A stretch of DNA of 64,000 nucleotides from Lachnospiraceae bacterium UBA3850 (GTDB lineage Bacteria > Bacillota > Clostridia > Lachnospirales > Lachnospiraceae), in NCBI GenBank assembly GCA_002392655.1, contig DGHK01000016.1:1-64000 (forward strand), read 5' to 3'. A program made the translations under genes and the position numbers. Below are positions 49,686-59,225 of this stretch, in pieces. Every line of letters starts with the position of its first letter. Positions within the stretch are counted from its first letter, which is position 1. The notes under the pieces were generated by a model. The model was not told the DNA's origin and searched no databases. It was given only the letters and a program-made list of their open reading frames with translations.

Positions 49686-50267
49686 AGGTTTATTCTTTGA
49701 ATTGGTTTTCTTTTTCACTGAATAGCCGAACTGTCCCAGCTTCTTTCCCAGTGCAAAGTAATCGCCGTGGGAGTACGCAATCAGATTCGTAGCTCGCAGG
49801 TCGAAGCGGCCCTTCTCATCCATATACTTATCATCAACGGTTACTCCGACAACCTCAGCAATGAACAAATGATGAGTACCAAGCTTCTCTATCTTCTTAA
49901 CCTTGCAATATATATTTACCGGACTCTCGTCTATGGCGGGAGTCTTTAGATATTCGGAAACATATTCCGTAAGCTTCATTTCCTTAAACTTATCATACTT
50001 GCTTCCAGAGCGAACGCCACACCAGTCGCAGGCACGTGTGAGCTCTGCTGTAACTAAGTTAACAACAAACTCTCCGGTTTCCTTGATTATGTCATAAGAG
50101 TACCTCTCCGGTCGGATCGATACAGAAAGCATCGCCGGGTCAGAACAGATAGTTCCCGCCCATGCGAGAGTGATTATATTTGCCTTTTCTCCCGGTCTTT
50201 TGCAACTGACCATAACAGCAGGCACAGGGTAGAGCATATTACCGGGTTTCCATGATTCCTTCGCCAT
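49665..50267 (-). CDS. Flavin reductase-like FMN-binding protein
   Basis: 200 residues. The flavin reductase domain opens YPVPAVMVSCKRPGEKANII and has SVRPERYS-like SIRPERYSYDII and EFVVNLVT. The family binds FMN and often reduces it with NAD(P)H or acts as a flavoredoxin. The C-terminal KKKTNSKNKPKKRRKA is very basic, perhaps nucleic-acid or membrane contacting. ATG 50267 has GGAGGAATT upstream; the in-frame codon five residues further upstream lacks a site. It ends four nt inside the convergent nucleotidyltransferase gene. Confidence 0.88.
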   Translation of the reverse strand: MAKESWKPGNMLYPVPAVMVSCKRPGEKANIITLAWAGTICSDPAMLSVSIRPERYSYDIIKETGEFVVNLVTAELTRACDWCGVRSGSKYDKFKEMKLTEYVSEYLKTPAIDESPVNIYCKVKKIEKLGTHHLFIAEVVGVTVDDKYMDEKGRFDLRATNLIAYSHGDYFALGKKLGQFGYSVKKKTNSKNKPKKRRKA

Positions 50268-50333
50268 AATTCCTCCAATCATTAAGTAGGATATCGTTAT
50301 AGTAGCATATTTTCATTTTAGGTGCCACATATA

Positions 50334-50405
50334 GGTACCGTGTACCAAAACGGCAAAAGGTGCCAGGTACCAAAACGGCAAAAGGTGCCAGGTACCAAAA
50401 CGGCA
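50334..50405. repeat. Three tandem 25-bp units with KpnI-like GGTACC cores
   Basis: The unit GGTGCCAGGTACCAAAAC then GGCAAAA is repeated at 50359 and 50384, with a slightly diverged copy at 50334. Each unit carries imperfect palindromes (GGTGCC, GGTACC). It lies between the flavin reductase and pyrC genes, next to a GGGGAC hairpin. The style is that of REP elements. Confidence 0.85.
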
Positions 50406-50421
50406 CGGTGTTTTAAAAAAA

Positions 50422-50450
50422 TTGTATTTCTATTTATCGTAATATATAAT
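50422..50450 (+). promoter_or_regulatory. pyrC promoter
   Basis: TTGTAT (50422-50427), 17 nt, TATAAT (50445-50450), 72 nt before ATG 50522. The 5' UTR contains the GGGGAC hairpin. No PyrR-binding loop was recognised. Confidence 0.75.
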
Positions 50451-50453
50451 TGA

Positions 50454-50494
50454 AGTCAATGGGGACAGACCTATGAGTCAAAAGAACCGTCCCC
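50454..50494 (+). repeat. REP-like hairpin in the pyrC leader
   Basis: AGTCAATGGGGAC (50454-50466) matches 43346-43358. AGAACCGTCCCC (50483-50494) is the exact reverse complement of 43353-43364. TGGGGAC and GTCCCCA form a 7-bp stem. A T-run follows at 50504-50511, so the element may attenuate pyrC transcription. Confidence 0.75.
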
Positions 50495-50521
50495 ACTCTA
50501 CTTATTTTTTTGGAGGCGGAT

Positions 50522-51820
50522 ATGTTATATATAAGGAATGGCAGGATTGTGGATCCGGTGACGAAAATGGATGAGGTTGGAGATGTAGCACTTCATAATG
50601 GTATGGTTGTCGGAGCAGGTAAAGGCCTTGATATAGAGGAAGTGAAGGCGAGATATGATGTGTCAGATTCGGATATAGAGGAGATAGATGCGAGCGGGCT
50701 TGTGGTAGCACCCGGGCTGGTTGACACACATGTTCATTTCAGGGATCCGGGTTTTACCTATAAAGAGGATATAGATACAGGTGCGGCAGCCGCTGCAAGG
50801 GGTGGATTCACGACAGTGGTCTGCATGGCAAACACGAAGCCTGTGGTCGATAACACGGAGACACTCGAGTATATACAGAAAAAAGGAGAGAAAACTCCTA
50901 TTCATGTGCTTCAGGCAGCAACCGTGACGAAGGGGATGGCCGGTGAAGAGCTGGTTGATATGGACGCACTGGCTGACGCAGGAGCGGCAAGCTTTACTGA
51001 TGATGGACTTCCTATAATGAGTGAGGAGGTTCTCTATAATGCCATGCTCAAGGTAAAGGAGCTGGATCTTCCGATAAGTCTTCATGAGGAGGACCCACTT
51101 TTTGTTATTCAGCCTGGAGTAAATATGGGAGAAGTATCAAAACAGCTTGGCTACGGTGGTGCTTCAAGAACGGCTGAAGATGTAATGGTTGCAAGAGACG
51201 TAGCCATGGCGGTTGAGACCGGAGCTACACTTGTAATCCAGCATATCAGCTCAAGAAACAGCGTTGAGTTTGTTCGTGCAGGAAAGAAGCTTGGTGGAGA
51301 TATACATGCCGAAGCAACACCTCACCATTTCACACTTACGGAAGATGCAGTGCTTAAGTACGGAACAAATGCAAGAATGAATCCACCGGTCAGAGAGGAA
51401 TCTGACAGACTGGCTATAATAGAAGGAATCAAGGACGGAACTATTGATGTAATCGTTACAGATCATGCACCTCATTCAAAGGAAGAAAAGGAATGTGAGA
51501 TGGCAAAGGCTCCAAGTGGAATCATCGGACTTGAAACCTCTCTCGGGCTTGGTATAAAGAGTCTGGTTCAACCCGGACATATAACATTATGTAAACTAAT
51601 GGAACTTATGAGCAAGAATCCTGCTGAGCTCTATCGAATGATACCAGGAAGCTTCGAAATAGGAGCTCCGGCAGATATAGTTATCTTTGGAGAAAATGAG
51701 GAGTGGGTTGTAAAGGACTATGCATCGAAGGCTGAGAACAGTCCATTTACCGGATGGACTCTTCCGGGCAAGGTGCACTACACTATCTGTAATGGAAAAG
51801 TAGCATACAGTGAGGAATAA
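50522..51820 (+). CDS. pyrC: Dihydroorotase
   Basis: 432 residues. Third step of pyrimidine synthesis, cyclising carbamoyl aspartate. Zinc ligands are visible in VDTHVHFRDPGFTYKED (HxH), then EATPHHF, and the catalytic/metal Asp in VTDHAPHSKEEKE. TVVCMANTKPV is also conserved. It is the type-I form of Gram-positive bacteria. ATG 50522 has GGAGG upstream. The other pyr genes are absent. It is followed two nt later by an ABC transporter ATPase, probably in one transcript. Confidence 0.97.
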   Translation: MLYIRNGRIVDPVTKMDEVGDVALHNGMVVGAGKGLDIEEVKARYDVSDSDIEEIDASGLVVAPGLVDTHVHFRDPGFTYKEDIDTGAAAAARGGFTTVVCMANTKPVVDNTETLEYIQKKGEKTPIHVLQAATVTKGMAGEELVDMDALADAGAASFTDDGLPIMSEEVLYNAMLKVKELDLPISLHEEDPLFVIQPGVNMGEVSKQLGYGGASRTAEDVMVARDVAMAVETGATLVIQHISSRNSVEFVRAGKKLGGDIHAEATPHHFTLTEDAVLKYGTNARMNPPVREESDRLAIIEGIKDGTIDVIVTDHAPHSKEEKECEMAKAPSGIIGLETSLGLGIKSLVQPGHITLCKLMELMSKNPAELYRMIPGSFEIGAPADIVIFGENEEWVVKDYASKAENSPFTGWTLPGKVHYTICNGKVAYSEE

Positions 51821-51822
51821 AT

Positions 51823-52521
51823 ATGTCTTACATAGTATTTGATGATGTAGATAAGGAATATCGTGGAGAAGTAAAGGTTCTGGCAGTTAAGGACTGCAGC
51901 TTCGAGATAGAAGAAGGAGAGATGGTGGCAATCCTCGGCCAAAGCGGCGCGGGCAAGACCACAATCCTTAACATGCTCGGGGGGATGGACAGTCCAACTG
52001 CAGGCCGTATCGTCGTAGACGGAAAAGAGATATCCGGGATGAAAAATAAGGAGCTGATACAGTACCGCAGAAATGATATCGGTTTTGTATTCCAGTTTTA
52101 TAATCTCGTAGCAAACCTGACAGCTATAGAAAATGTAGAACTGGCCTGTCAGCTGTGTAAGGATGCATTTGAGCCGGTTGAGGTTATGGTGGAGGTCGGG
52201 CTCGGAAAAAGAATCGACAGCTTCCCAAGCCAGCTCTCGGGTGGTGAACAGCAGAGAGTTGCCATAGCACGTGCCATAGCCAAGAACCCGAAGATTCTTC
52301 TGTGCGATGAGCCGACAGGCGCACTGGACTCCGAGACGGGTAAGAAGATCATAAAGCTTCTTGTGGAAACCTGCAGGAACAGGGGCGTGACAACCGTCAT
52401 AGTAACGCATAATCAGGATATTGCATCGGTCTGTGATAAGGTAATAAGGATAAAAAACGGTTCAGTTGACAAGGTCAAGATAAATGAGAAACCACTTGAT
52501 CCGGATGAACTGGACTGGTAA
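51823..52521 (+). CDS. MacB/LolD-type ABC transporter ATP-binding protein
   Basis: 232 residues. Walker A is GQSGAGKTT, signature [14 protein letters not shown], and Walker [13 protein letters not shown]. This is a second ATPase of the type seen at 40.1 kb but with its own permease. Start is two nt after pyrC. The cargo is unknown; it works with the 952-residue permease downstream. Confidence 0.94.
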   Translation: MSYIVFDDVDKEYRGEVKVLAVKDCSFEIEEGEMVAILGQSGAGKTTILNMLGGMDSPTAGRIVVDGKEISGMKNKELIQYRRNDIGFVFQFYNLVANLTAIENVELACQLCKDAFEPVEVMVEVGLGKRIDSFPSQLSGGEQQRVAIARAIAKNPKILLCDEPTGALDSETGKKIIKLLVETCRNRGVTTVIVTHNQDIASVCDKVIRIKNGSVDKVKINEKPLDPDELDW

Positions 52522-52545
52522 TAGGAAACAATTGGACACAAAGTT

Positions 52546-55404
52546 ATGTTAACCAAGAATGCGCTTAAGAAAATAAAAAAATCACTGGGAAGATTTATCT
52601 CTCTTATAGCGATAATTCTAATCGGAGTTGGATTCTATGCAGGTATTCGTCAATCGATACCTGCTATTCGTGATGTTCAAAATGAGTTTACCAAGAACAC
52701 CAATCTGATGGATATTCATCTTGTAAGTACTCTCGGACTAACGGATGATGATATTACTGAACTCGAAAAGCTGGGTACAGTAGAGAGAGTTACTGCAGGC
52801 TACAGTGAGTACGTATACGATGGAGAAGATGTTATACGTGTTCTATCTGTAGATAATCAGATAAATAGGACCAAACTCAAGGATGGAACCAGACCTGTAG
52901 AAAGTGACGAATGTCTGGCAGATGCAGCATTTTATAAGGTTGGTGATGTGATAACCATACGCGAACCCTCAGGAGATGAGGCGGACGATGCGGACGATGC
53001 AGAAAACTCCGAAGCCCCGGATAAAACTGATGAAGACGCTGCTGAGACAGCTACAGATGGAGATGCAGAAGAAGAGGATGGAAATCTGAGAGTTCACAAG
53101 TTCAAGGTTGTTGGAACTGTTGTCAGTCCTCTTTACATGGGTGGAGATTATGGAAGTGTAAGCATCGGAAGCGGAAAGCTGAAGTCTTATATACTTGTGG
53201 ACAAGGAATGCTTTAATCTGGAAGCCTATACAGATATATATATCACAATGAGTAAAAATGATGAGGATGTTCCGTACTCAGCCTCATATGATAAAAAGGT
53301 TGATGATCTGAAAGAACGTATCGACAAAATAAAGGAGAGTAGGCAGGCTGCGAGAGAAAAAGAGGTATATGAAAAAGCGAAGCAGACTGCATATAACAAA
53401 GTAGAAGAGGAACGTGAAAGGATACGAAAAGAGGTTCGTGAGGAGCTGGAAAAACGTATCAGAGATGAGATAGAAGCAGAGAGAGAAAAACAGAAGGGTA
53501 AGCTTAAGAAGAAGGCGGCGGAGCTTGGACTTCCACTGGATACTGTGATAGATACTCTCTCAGATGGAACTAAACAGCTGTTCTCGCCAATAACGGACGT
53601 TGAAGTCGATGCTATGGTGGATGATGAAATGGACGAAACTATGGCGACAGCAATGGACGAAGCAAAGGATCTGGCCGTTGATGAGATAGAGATACCGGAA
53701 TGTAAGTGGTATGTTTTCAACAGAACAGATGAGATAGCAACCTACAAAACACTTAAGGATCAGTATGATGAGGTAGAGGCTATTGCGGATATTATACCGC
53801 TCTTCTTTATAGTTATCGTCATTTTGATGACCTCAAATACGATGTCCAGAATGATCGCAGAAGAGAGAAGTGAGATGGGAACACTGACTTCTCTCGGATT
53901 TTCGAATGCCATGATAATCGGAAGCTATATGATATATGTCTTACTTGCGACGCTGATTGGAGTCATCGGTGGATACTTCCTCGGTGTATGGATCCTTCCG
54001 GGATTTGTCTATGGGTGTTTCCCTCTTTATCTTCCGAATATCAGATATATGATCGACTGGAAGATGATAGTGGGCTCCTTCATCGTATCAATTCTTATAA
54101 TGACTGCAGTTACAGTGTACAGCTGTATGATGGAGCTTAAGCATAAGCCTGCATATCTGCTCAGACCGGTTCCTCCGAAGAAGGGCAAGAAGCTCTTCCT
54201 TGAAAAAATAAAGCCGGTATGGAGCAGGCTGTCCTTCTCGTGGAAGACAACTATCCGTAACATATTCCGATACAAGAGAAGAGTTATTATGACTGTGATC
54301 GGAATCGGCGGTTGTACATTTCTTATGCTCATCGGATTTGCGCTGAGAGACTCCATAAGCGTTATAGGAGACAGGCAGTTTTCCGATATAGTTCACTACG
54401 ATGTGATGGCGGTTATGGATACGGGCGTGGCAGAGTATTCGAAGATAGACAGCGATGGTGAGGATTTGGATAAGCTGTTTATCGATCCGCTGATGATGAG
54501 ACAGGAACAGCTTCAGATAGAAAATGAGGATACGAGAGTTGATGTATATCTTCTGGTGCCGGACAGGAACAGCGATAAATTCAGTAAGTACTTTACTCTG
54601 AGATCAGCCGACCCTCGTGATATAGGAGATCAGTATAAGAATGAATACAAAAAGGGTGAGGCGCTCACACTGGATAGTGAGGGTGTTATCATCACACCGA
54701 GGATCGCATACAGGCTGGGACTCAAGATAGGAGACAAGATAGTTCTTAAGAATGAGGACGGTGAGCAGTTCAGTGTCAAGGTAAGTGCTTTCACGGAAAA
54801 CTACGTTTCAAATTATGTTTATATGTCGGAGGATCTTTACAGAAGTACCTTCAGGAAGGGTGTTATGTATAACACTATCGTTTCCGAAGCAGGAATAAAG
54901 GATGCGAATCAGCTGTCGAAGAAGCTTTACGACATAGATACATTTGTAAGTGTCAGCATAGCTGAAAATGTAAAAGAGAAAGCAAACGATACTATAAAGG
55001 GACTGGACAGCATCGTGGCACTTTTGGTTGTCATATCGTCGCTTCTTGCATTTACGGTTATTTATAATCTGATATCCATAAATATAAGTGAGAGGACTAG
55101 GGAGATCGCAACACTCAAGGTGCTTGGATTTACGCACGTCGAAACGAACCGATATATATATAATGAGACTATCATAAGCAGTATAATCGGTATAATCATC
55201 GGGCTTGCCATCACACCATATCTGCACGGGCTGGTGCTGAGTCTCGTGGGAGTTGACAATATGGTATTTGTAAGAGTGATAAATACTTCCAGCTTCCTCT
55301 TTGCTACGGGGCTGTCATTTTTCTTCACTATGATCATGATGCTTGTTACATATGTAAAGCTTCGCAGGATAAATATGATAGAATCACTTAAATCAGTGGA
55401 CTAG
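52546..55404 (+). CDS. FtsX-like ABC permease with an acidic stretch and coiled-coil insert
   Basis: 952 residues. One N-terminal helix (about 14-30) is followed by an unusually long extracytoplasmic region (about 31-415). This includes a low-complexity acidic segment (GDEADDADDAENSEAPDKTD) and a ~90-residue charged helix (for example EERERIRKEVREELEKRIRD) predicted as coiled coil. The two FtsX helix bundles lie near 420-545 and 820-945. Related permeases of this type, seen in many gut Firmicutes, have been linked to cell-surface structure handling and antimicrobial resistance. The insert may form a periplasm-like stalk. The ribosome site is weak, consistent with coupling. Confidence 0.9.
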   Translation: MLTKNALKKIKKSLGRFISLIAIILIGVGFYAGIRQSIPAIRDVQNEFTKNTNLMDIHLVSTLGLTDDDITELEKLGTVERVTAGYSEYVYDGEDVIRVLSVDNQINRTKLKDGTRPVESDECLADAAFYKVGDVITIREPSGDEADDADDAENSEAPDKTDEDAAETATDGDAEEEDGNLRVHKFKVVGTVVSPLYMGGDYGSVSIGSGKLKSYILVDKECFNLEAYTDIYITMSKNDEDVPYSASYDKKVDDLKERIDKIKESRQAAREKEVYEKAKQTAYNKVEEERERIRKEVREELEKRIRDEIEAEREKQKGKLKKKAAELGLPLDTVIDTLSDGTKQLFSPITDVEVDAMVDDEMDETMATAMDEAKDLAVDEIEIPECKWYVFNRTDEIATYKTLKDQYDEVEAIADIIPLFFIVIVILMTSNTMSRMIAEERSEMGTLTSLGFSNAMIIGSYMIYVLLATLIGVIGGYFLGVWILPGFVYGCFPLYLPNIRYMIDWKMIVGSFIVSILIMTAVTVYSCMMELKHKPAYLLRPVPPKKGKKLFLEKIKPVWSRLSFSWKTTIRNIFRYKRRVIMTVIGIGGCTFLMLIGFALRDSISVIGDRQFSDIVHYDVMAVMDTGVAEYSKIDSDGEDLDKLFIDPLMMRQEQLQIENEDTRVDVYLLVPDRNSDKFSKYFTLRSADPRDIGDQYKNEYKKGEALTLDSEGVIITPRIAYRLGLKIGDKIVLKNEDGEQFSVKVSAFTENYVSNYVYMSEDLYRSTFRKGVMYNTIVSEAGIKDANQLSKKLYDIDTFVSVSIAENVKEKANDTIKGLDSIVALLVVISSLLAFTVIYNLISINISERTREIATLKVLGFTHVETNRYIYNETIISSIIGIIIGLAITPYLHGLVLSLVGVDNMVFVRVINTSSFLFATGLSFFFTMIMMLVTYVKLRRINMIESLKSVD

Positions 55405-55423
55405 GTGACAAGGTCATTAAAGT

Positions 55424-55452
55424 TTGCATTATTATGGATTAACGAGTATAAT
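55424..55452 (+). promoter_or_regulatory. Promoter of the SbcD-like operon
   Basis: TTGCAT (55424-55429), 17 nt, TATAAT (55447-55452), 63 nt before ATG 55515. Confidence 0.8.
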
Positions 55453-55514
55453 TAATAAGATTGTGGCATAGTGCCGCAAATGACTTTAGATATACGTGAT
55501 GGAGGGCTTAACAT

Positions 55515-56579
55515 ATGAAGTTCATTCATATAGCCGACGTTCATCTTTTTGCAACCCCGGACGAGCAGTTTCCATGGGGCGAAAAAAGAACCAAAGAAAT
55601 AGAAGAGACCTTTGAGGTTATCATAGATGACTGCAACACAAAGGATATAGACCTTCTTCTTATAGCCGGAAATCTGTTTGACAGGTCTCCGTCGGTAGAG
55701 GATCTTATCTATGTTGATGACAAGCTTATGCGCCTGGAGAAGACAAGGACTGTAATCCTTTCAGGTTGTGATGACTATATTGTGCCGGGCTCAGACAGTG
55801 CAGCCTATAAGTTCAGATCACGTACGGTTATCCTTCCGCCGGATAAGACTACAAATGCTTATCTAAGAGGAATCAATACCTGCGTAACAGGCTTCAGCTA
55901 CGGAAAGCCTGAGTACAGGGACAGGATACTTGAGGACATAGATCCCGGAAGAAAGGATGCGATTAATATCCTGCTGGGTCATGGCGGAGATTCCACGCAT
56001 ATGCCTTTTAAGAAGGAAAAGCTTGCATCTAAGGGCTATGATTATGTGGCTATGGGATATATCAGACGTCCGCTTCATATCCTGAAGAACAGAATGGCCT
56101 ATGCGGGTTCGCCGGAACCGCTTGGTCCAAAGGAAACAGGCAGACATGGATATGTCATAGGTGAGATAACAGGTGAAGGAACTACTATTGAGTGGTGCCC
56201 GATCGCGCGTCGTAACTATGTTGATATCAGTATCACTATGAAACCGGAGCTTGATGCAAGAGATATCGTGAACAAGCTTGATGAGAAGATGTTGAAGCTG
56301 GGAAATGAAAATATATACAGAATCATTTTCAAGGGCTTTGCAAACCGTGATATGAGTTTTGATCTCACGAGAATTCATGAGAGATATAACATATATGATA
56401 TAGTCAACATGACTATATCCAGCGAAGATGAGAAGATGCTTCGCGTAGAGAATGAGACAAATATGATGGGCAGCTTTATAAGAGAAGTAAAAGAAGCGTA
56501 TACCTTGAACGAGGGTGTCAGAAATAAGGCATTGAGATATGGTATGGAAGCGCTGATCATGGCAGGAGAGAATGAATAA
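55515..56579 (+). CDS. SbcD/YhaO-like metallophosphoesterase with altered metal ligands
   Basis: 354 residues in the Mre11/SbcD fold. Motif I is intact (ADVHL, D8 and H10). Motif II, normally GDxxD, reads GNLFD (N53). Motif III, normally GNHD, reads GCDD (C85, D86). Motif IV keeps H156 (LLGHGGD). Motif V, normally GHxH, reads GYIRRP (Y182, R184). Several metal ligands are therefore missing, and nuclease activity is doubtful. The start has GGAGGG upstream. The next gene, an ATPase, starts immediately after its stop, as in SbcDC/YhaON pairs. Confidence 0.88.
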   Translation: MKFIHIADVHLFATPDEQFPWGEKRTKEIEETFEVIIDDCNTKDIDLLLIAGNLFDRSPSVEDLIYVDDKLMRLEKTRTVILSGCDDYIVPGSDSAAYKFRSRTVILPPDKTTNAYLRGINTCVTGFSYGKPEYRDRILEDIDPGRKDAINILLGHGGDSTHMPFKKEKLASKGYDYVAMGYIRRPLHILKNRMAYAGSPEPLGPKETGRHGYVIGEITGEGTTIEWCPIARRNYVDISITMKPELDARDIVNKLDEKMLKLGNENIYRIIFKGFANRDMSFDLTRIHERYNIYDIVNMTISSEDEKMLRVENETNMMGSFIREVKEAYTLNEGVRNKALRYGMEALIMAGENE

Positions 56580-58316
56580 ATGTATCTGACAAAACTCTTA
56601 ATCAGAGACTTTGGAAAATTTCATAACAAAAATATGGATCTCCAGCCCGGAGTGAATATCATATATGGTGAGGATGGAGCAGGTAAATCAACTGTAAGAG
56701 ATTTTCTGGTTGGGCTTATCTATGGTATACCGAGAAGAGACGGTATAACCAAGGTCGGCTCTAATTATGAGCTGAGGAAGCCTGAAAGTGGTTCGGGTTA
56801 TTCGGGAACGGCTTATCTGAAGGATGATGAGAAGACCTATCTCGTCGATAGGACATTCCTTGCCGGTGCAAAGAAGGCATCCGTACTTGACGTGCAGTCC
56901 GGTCGTGAGGTGAATCTGAAGTATCAGGATACTCTTTCAGGAACTCTTATTGAAACCGACAAGAATACATTTCTGGATACCAGATGTATAATTGAAAAGG
57001 CATCGAACAGTGTAGATAATCTGCAGGATTACCTGACGAATATCACGCTGACCGGTACGGCAAACATAAATAAATCGAAAGCTATTGAGTACCTCGAGAA
57101 GGAGAAGAAGTCTCATGTTCCGAGACCTCTTATAAGAAGACTTGACGAGCTAGATAAGAAGATAGCTGAGTATGACGGCATAGACGATGAGATAGAGGCT
57201 GTTGAAAATGAAATCAAAGCCGTTAATGAAGAATTCGTAATCGAGGCTGAGAGACGTAAGCGTGCAGCCAGACAGATGGTTGAGAACGAAGACGGAACAG
57301 TTACATTTGAAAATGATCAGGAGCTGGAGGAGAAGATAGACCTTATCACCGAGAAGGTGCAGGGAGTCGGAGCCAGCGATAAAAAGGCTGAAGCACTTGA
57401 ACGTGCTGAGAAGGAACGTAAAAAGGAAGAGAAGAAGGATATCCCGTTTACTGACAGGATTCCGGTCATCATCGCGACGGGTCTGTTTGTTATCTTTGTT
57501 ATAGGACTTATAGTTAACATCATGGGCTTTGAACCGGTGATCAAGAATCTGTTTATCATCTTTACGGCGTTGTTTGTTGTTATCACGACGCTCGATGGCT
57601 TCAGAGAAAAGGGCTTCTTTGAGTCGCAGTCAATCAGCAGTGATACACCGGATGAGGAAGAGTTCAAGCGTGTACTCGAAGAGCTGAAGGAAGAGGCGAA
57701 GGAACAGGAAGAGATAGAAATCGACATGGACTTCGCGAAGGAATATCAGGATAAGAAGGCTGAGCTCAAGGAAAAAGAGGATGCACTGCTCACAAGAAGA
57801 AATGAGAGAAATAAGCTACGTCATGAATTTGATACTGTATTCAAGAAGAAGAGCGAGCTTGAGGAAGAGATAAATGCCATCGATTATGCGATAAAGAAGA
57901 TCAATTCACTTTCAGAAAATTATCGCAAGGATGCATTTAAGAATCTGCTTGGAAATGTATCCAGATACATAAGCAGCCTCTCTGATAATAGATTTTCTTC
58001 ACTTATGTTTGATGATCTCGGAAGAATCATACTGAAGACAGACTACGGCCTGGTTCCGATAGATAATCTGACTGATGTGGATGCCGGCAAGGTTTATCTG
58101 GCAATCAGACTCAGTATTGCAAAGTATATGGCCAAGGAGAAGCTTCCGCTTATCATTGACGGAACTTCAGTACTTGAGAGTGCATCTGAGGTCAAGGCAC
58201 TTGCAGACTGCTTAAGTGATATGAACGAGGAACAGGTTATTATCCTCACGGAAGACTGGGGTATGGACTCCATGTTTAAGTCAAAAGGTATAGAGGCGAA
58301 CCTGATAAAATTATGA
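56580..58316 (+). CDS. SbcC/YhaN-like P-loop ATPase with two membrane helices and a weakened Walker B
   Basis: 578 residues, much shorter than SbcC (~1000) or YhaN (~960). Walker A GEDGAGKST (30-38) is complete. A coiled-coil arm is interrupted by two membrane helices (about 297-345), as in YhaN. At the C-terminus, the usual signature (LSxGT) is replaced by LTDVDAGKVYLAI, and Walker B reads LPLIIDGTSVL (D527 then G528 in place of the catalytic acidic residue). ATP may be bound but poorly hydrolysed. Start overlaps nothing and follows the phosphoesterase by zero nt. The amidohydrolase gene overlaps its stop by four nt. Confidence 0.88.
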   Translation: MYLTKLLIRDFGKFHNKNMDLQPGVNIIYGEDGAGKSTVRDFLVGLIYGIPRRDGITKVGSNYELRKPESGSGYSGTAYLKDDEKTYLVDRTFLAGAKKASVLDVQSGREVNLKYQDTLSGTLIETDKNTFLDTRCIIEKASNSVDNLQDYLTNITLTGTANINKSKAIEYLEKEKKSHVPRPLIRRLDELDKKIAEYDGIDDEIEAVENEIKAVNEEFVIEAERRKRAARQMVENEDGTVTFENDQELEEKIDLITEKVQGVGASDKKAEALERAEKERKKEEKKDIPFTDRIPVIIATGLFVIFVIGLIVNIMGFEPVIKNLFIIFTALFVVITTLDGFREKGFFESQSISSDTPDEEEFKRVLEELKEEAKEQEEIEIDMDFAKEYQDKKAELKEKEDALLTRRNERNKLRHEFDTVFKKKSELEEEINAIDYAIKKINSLSENYRKDAFKNLLGNVSRYISSLSDNRFSSLMFDDLGRIILKTDYGLVPIDNLTDVDAGKVYLAIRLSIAKYMAKEKLPLIIDGTSVLESASEVKALADCLSDMNEEQVIILTEDWGMDSMFKSKGIEANLIKL

Positions 58317-59221
58317 TCATAGATTTTCACACACATACATTTCCTGATAAAATAGCTGCTCCCGCATTGGAGTCACTTAAATCATCCAGCGAGAGCGCGG
58401 CTCATACTGATGGAACTAATTCCGGACTCGCTATATCAATGGCTGAGTCCGGAGTTGATATATCTATAGTTCTTCCTGTGGTTACAAATCCACAGAAGGC
58501 ATCTTCGATGAACTGTTACGCGGCAAGAATGAACGAAGAATTTCTCTTGTCTGACAGGACCTCGGGGATTTTTTCGATTGGTGGTATACATCCTGAGACA
58601 CCTGATATTAAAACGGTTCTTAAGGAGGCGGCCGAGCTGGGACTGAAAGGAATCAAGCTTCATCCTGATTATTACGGAGTTATGTTTAATGACATAAGGA
58701 TAAAGAGGATAATAGATATAGCTTCAGAAATCGGGCTGTTTATCATCACTCATGCCGGTATGGATATAGGGCTTTATCCGCCTATATGCTGTACTATAGA
58801 TTCTATACTCGATGTTCTGAGGGATGTACGACCTGAAACTCTTGTGCTTGCTCATATGGGCGGATGGATGAACTGGGAAGAGGTTACAGTGAGACTTGCA
58901 CCTGTTATGAAGGAGTACAATAAGAACACCTCAGCCGGAAAGGGTGTTTATCTTGACACTGCCTTCTCCATAGGTGAGATAGAGTGGCTGGATCCGGCTA
59001 AGCATAAGGACTATCATCAGATGTCGGATGCTCAGTTTGCTGAGATGATAGAAGCATTTGGTGAAGACAGGATTCTTTTTGCAACTGACAGTCCGTGGGC
59101 AGAGCAGAAGGACTATGTCGAAAGAGTCGGAAGGATAGTTAAGGATAGCTTCGGGGAGAAGGCTGAATCTATGTTGGAGAAGATATATCATAAAAATGCA
59201 GAGGGTATATTGAATTTGTAG
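58313..59221 (+). CDS. Amidohydrolase (amidohydrolase_2 / TIM-barrel metal-dependent)
   Basis: 302 residues. FHTHTFPD gives the HxH metal pair; GIKLHPDYYG, FIITHAGMD, VLAHMGGW and FATDSPWAEQ provide the further His and Asp ligands. These are the marks of the amidohydrolase_2 family (PF04909), which includes decarboxylases and lactonases. The substrate is unknown. Its start overlaps the ATPase stop by four nt (ATGA), so it is translationally coupled to the SbcDC-like pair. An intrinsic terminator follows. Confidence 0.87.
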   Translation: MIIDFHTHTFPDKIAAPALESLKSSSESAAHTDGTNSGLAISMAESGVDISIVLPVVTNPQKASSMNCYAARMNEEFLLSDRTSGIFSIGGIHPETPDIKTVLKEAAELGLKGIKLHPDYYGVMFNDIRIKRIIDIASEIGLFIITHAGMDIGLYPPICCTIDSILDVLRDVRPETLVLAHMGGWMNWEEVTVRLAPVMKEYNKNTSAGKGVYLDTAFSIGEIEWLDPAKHKDYHQMSDAQFAEMIEAFGEDRILFATDSPWAEQKDYVERVGRIVKDSFGEKAESMLEKIYHKNAEGILNL

Positions 59222-59225
59222 TAAT

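Noticed and set aside
50334..50405. CRISPR array
   Set aside because: The 25-bp units are directly adjacent without unique spacers, and no cas genes are nearby.
53226..53720. 164-residue minus-strand reading frame
   Set aside because: Antisense shadow of the Glu/Lys/Arg-rich coiled-coil insert of the permease; it reads as a Ser-rich string.
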